Shown: in pieces, positions 62,038-64,000 of the stretch
How positions within the stretch are numbered: the stretch's first letter is position 1
Layout of the letters: every line of letters starts with the position of its first letter
Assembly: GCA_947259915.1 (NCBI GenBank)
Contig: CAMYOC010000051.1
Location: forward strand, 98,029-162,028
DNA from: an uncultured Gammaproteobacteria bacterium
Lineage (GTDB): Bacteria; Pseudomonadota; Gammaproteobacteria; Steroidobacterales; XN24
Length of the DNA: 64,000 nucleotides
Reading direction: 5' to 3'
Notes under the pieces: generated by a model
The model's database searches: none
The model's input: only the letters and a program-made list of their open reading frames with translations
What the model was told of the DNA's origin: nothing
Translations under genes and position numbers: made by a program

Positions 62038-63927
62038 ATGATGATTTATTGGACATCTAAGACACGAGCCCTGCAGCGGCTGCTGGCGGGTCTGATTCTC
62101 GCCACCACCGCCGCATGTGGTGGTGGCGGTGGCAGCGACGCTGATCCGGGCATAGCCGTGCCACCACCCGACCCGGCGCCGGAATGTGCCGATTGCGGCA
62201 CCGTCTACCTCGGCCTGACCGACGCCGAAGGGGACTTCCGCCAGTACGAACTGGATGTGCTCTCTCTCACGCTGACCCGCGCGGACGGGCTGGTGGTCGA
62301 GGCCTTGCCGCTGGCAACGCGGGTGGACTTCGCCCAGTACGTGGATCTCACCGAATTCGTCACCGCAGCGACGGTGCCGCCGGGCGTCTATGTATCCAGC
62401 GCCATCACCCTCGACTACGACAGCGCCACGGTGCTGGTAGAGCAGGACGGCGACGCAGTCGCGGCCGATGTCCGCAACGCCGACGGCCTGCCGCCGGGCG
62501 TGGTCACCGCGGATGTCGAAATGATCGGTGCGCGAGCGCTGCGCGTCGCACCCGGTCTGCCGAGCTGGATCACGCTGGATTTCGATCTGGAAGCGACCAA
62601 TAGCGTGGATACCACACAATCGCCGCCGCTGGTGGTCGCGGAACCGGTGCTGATCGCGGACCCGGATCTGTTTGACGAGAAAGACCGCCGTGCACGTGGA
62701 CCGCTGCTCGACGTTGACCTGGCGGGGGGCACTTACACCATCGCGCTGCGTCCTTTCCGCCGGCTCGGCGGTGATTTCGGCCGTCTGCGCATCGTTACCG
62801 ATGCGGACACACGCTTCGAAATTGATGGCCAGCCCTACGCCAGCGATGAAGGCCTGCGCGCACTGGATGCGGCGGGCCCCGGTACGCCGACACTCACCCT
62901 TGGCGTGATGGATCGCAACGGCCGCGCCTTCCGCGCGGTCGAAGTGTTCGCCGGCGCCAGCGTGCCAGGAACACAATATGACGCGGCCCGTGGCATCGTG
63001 CTATCGCGTGAGGACAACCAGCTCACGCTGCATGGCGCGGTGGTAGAGCGGATCGGCGGCGGCTTCGGCATCTACCGGGATCGCATCACCGTGACGCTGA
63101 CTCCGGAGACGCTGGTCTACAAACACCGCGGCAGCGACCTGGCCCTCGACATCGACGCGATCTCGCCGGGACAGCGGCTACGCGTGCTCGGACAACTGGC
63201 CGAGCCGGCGGATGGACCGCTGACCATCGAGGCGAAGATCGTGCGCATGTTGCTCTCCACCGCGGCGGGCACGATCAACCAGTCCCAGCCGGAATATCTG
63301 ACCATGGACCTGCAGCGCATGAGTGGCCGCAACGTGTCCTTGTTCGATTTCGCCGGTACCGGCATCAGCCCGGACTTCGACGCCGACCCGATGGACTACG
63401 AAGTCGATACCGGCACCCTCGACACCGCCGCTGTCATCCCCGGCGCGCCGGTCGTGGTCGAAGGGTTCCCGCGGCCGTTCGGCACCGCGCCGGAGGACTT
63501 CGACGCCCGCACCCTGGCTGATTTCAGCCAGGCTCGCGCCCGTCTTGGATTCGGCTGGATCCCGCCCGGCAGCCGCAACCCGTTCCTGCGTATCGATGAG
63601 GCGGGTCTGGTGATCAACGACGAGGATCCGGCTCTCGGCGAACGGCACCACGTGCTGCGGGCCGGTATCGTCACCGACGCGCTGGCCGCGGGCATTCCCC
63701 CGACCCTGCTGCCGCGCAGCGAAGGCGTCGGTATCTACGCTATCGCGCGCGCGGGCGAGCTGCCGCGGGGCGTTGCGGTGTACTACGACTTCGCCGCTTT
63801 CGCGGAAGCTCTGGCCGGCGCCCTCGACGGCAGCGTCCAGGTCCGCAGCCTGCACGGCTCCGGGCGCTGGGACGACAACACGGCCGAGTTCGTTACCATC
63901 CGTCTGATGGTAGTCATCGGACGCTAG
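62038..63927 (+). CDS. Large lipoprotein with DUF4382-like and DUF5666-like domains
   Basis: A 629-residue predicted lipoprotein. A signal peptide with lipobox TTAAC (Cys about residue 27) is followed by a Gly5/Asp/Pro linker. Residues about 50-205 resemble DUF4382 (VYLGLTDAEGDFRQYELDV, VDLTEFVTAATVPPGVYVSS). Later stretches with ALDIDAISPGQRLRVLGQL look like DUF5666-type OB-fold beta domains, probably more than one (about 215-400). The C-terminal part is beta-rich and not recognised. The function is unknown. It is probably exposed in the periplasm or at the surface. A strong terminator follows 9 bp after the stop. Confidence 0.8.
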   Translation: MMIYWTSKTRALQRLLAGLILATTAACGGGGGSDADPGIAVPPPDPAPECADCGTVYLGLTDAEGDFRQYELDVLSLTLTRADGLVVEALPLATRVDFAQYVDLTEFVTAATVPPGVYVSSAITLDYDSATVLVEQDGDAVAADVRNADGLPPGVVTADVEMIGARALRVAPGLPSWITLDFDLEATNSVDTTQSPPLVVAEPVLIADPDLFDEKDRRARGPLLDVDLAGGTYTIALRPFRRLGGDFGRLRIVTDADTRFEIDGQPYASDEGLRALDAAGPGTPTLTLGVMDRNGRAFRAVEVFAGASVPGTQYDAARGIVLSREDNQLTLHGAVVERIGGGFGIYRDRITVTLTPETLVYKHRGSDLALDIDAISPGQRLRVLGQLAEPADGPLTIEAKIVRMLLSTAAGTINQSQPEYLTMDLQRMSGRNVSLFDFAGTGISPDFDADPMDYEVDTGTLDTAAVIPGAPVVVEGFPRPFGTAPEDFDARTLADFSQARARLGFGWIPPGSRNPFLRIDEAGLVINDEDPALGERHHVLRAGIVTDALAAGIPPTLLPRSEGVGIYAIARAGELPRGVAVYYDFAAFAEALAGALDGSVQVRSLHGSGRWDDNTAEFVTIRLMVVIGR

Positions 63928-63935
63928 GCGGTCGC

Positions 63936-63983
63936 GCATCCGCCCGGACCGGATATCCGGCCGGGCGGATGCATTTTTCTTTT
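63936..63983 (+). terminator. Rho-independent terminator of the DUF4382-type lipoprotein gene
   Basis: Perfect 12-bp stem GCATCCGCCCGG / CCGGGCGGATGC with a 13-base loop that itself contains CCGGATATCCGG, followed by ATTTTTCTTTT. It is the strongest intrinsic terminator in the window. Confidence 0.9.
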
Positions 63984-64000
63984 GACCATTGCCGCATAGC

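Overview
The window is high-GC, gene-dense chromosomal DNA from a gammaproteobacterium outside the Enterobacterales. The evidence is a full rnfABCDGE-nth run, an Hda homologue, homodimeric AceE with AceF and Lpd, FadE, PilT/PilU-type ATPases, and the small proteobacterial families DUF1289, DUF1841, DUF2066 and DUF2069. I cannot name the genus. I saw no rRNA, tRNA, CRISPR array, insertion sequence or prophage. Almost everything is housekeeping or envelope biology with uniform composition. Many neighbouring genes overlap stop to start (ATGA, GTGA, TTGA, TGATG), and several start with GTG or TTG.

Region by region. 1-5977 (minus): a KARI-like protein, pssA, a family-4 uracil-DNA glycosylase, rimI, prfC and an MFS transporter cut by the window edge. 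6101-10464: proS, a lytic transglycosylase, acyP, a small lipoprotein, then arsC-wrbA-DUF2069. 10461-12791 (minus): DUF2066 protein, pgsA, hda. 12908-16261: purM-purN facing apbC-dcd. 16516-21106: a HEAT-repeat Ser/Thr kinase followed by two PilT/PilU-family ATPases. 21189-29459: metG, the six-gene Rnf complex, nth and a DUF1841 gene. 29606-33341: an MNIO (DUF692), DUF2063 and DoxX cassette, then an FMN-binding glutamate-synthase-like protein. 33455-39220: a secreted acidic protein, divergent from an ECF sigma / FecR / TonB-dependent receptor operon. 39366-43945: a glycosyltransferase, a Bax-inhibitor-1 family protein, a secreted protein with a C-terminal sorting-type tail, and a subtilase with hexapeptide repeats. 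44239-50395 (minus): the pyruvate dehydrogenase operon aceE-aceF-lpdA. 50517-56339: an M17 aminopeptidase, pyrC, rnt, then grxD, a BON lipoprotein, DUF1289 and sodB on the minus strand, and nadC. 56547-63927: fadE, a GAF-PAS-PAS-GGDEF-EAL protein and a large DUF4382-type lipoprotein closed by a strong terminator.

The points most worth a second look are these. The KARI-like protein sits in the usual ilvC-pssA context but has lost one metal-binding Glu and the catalytic-site Lys. The HEAT-kinase gene is in one unit with two pilus-retraction-type ATPases. The MNIO/DUF2063/DoxX cassette has no visible precursor-peptide gene. A structured leader precedes the ECF sigma gene. The subtilase carries twelve 18-bp repeats. 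The aceE reading frame has no ordinary start codon ahead of its conserved N-terminus.

Functional assignments come from recognising family motifs by eye. No database search was run.
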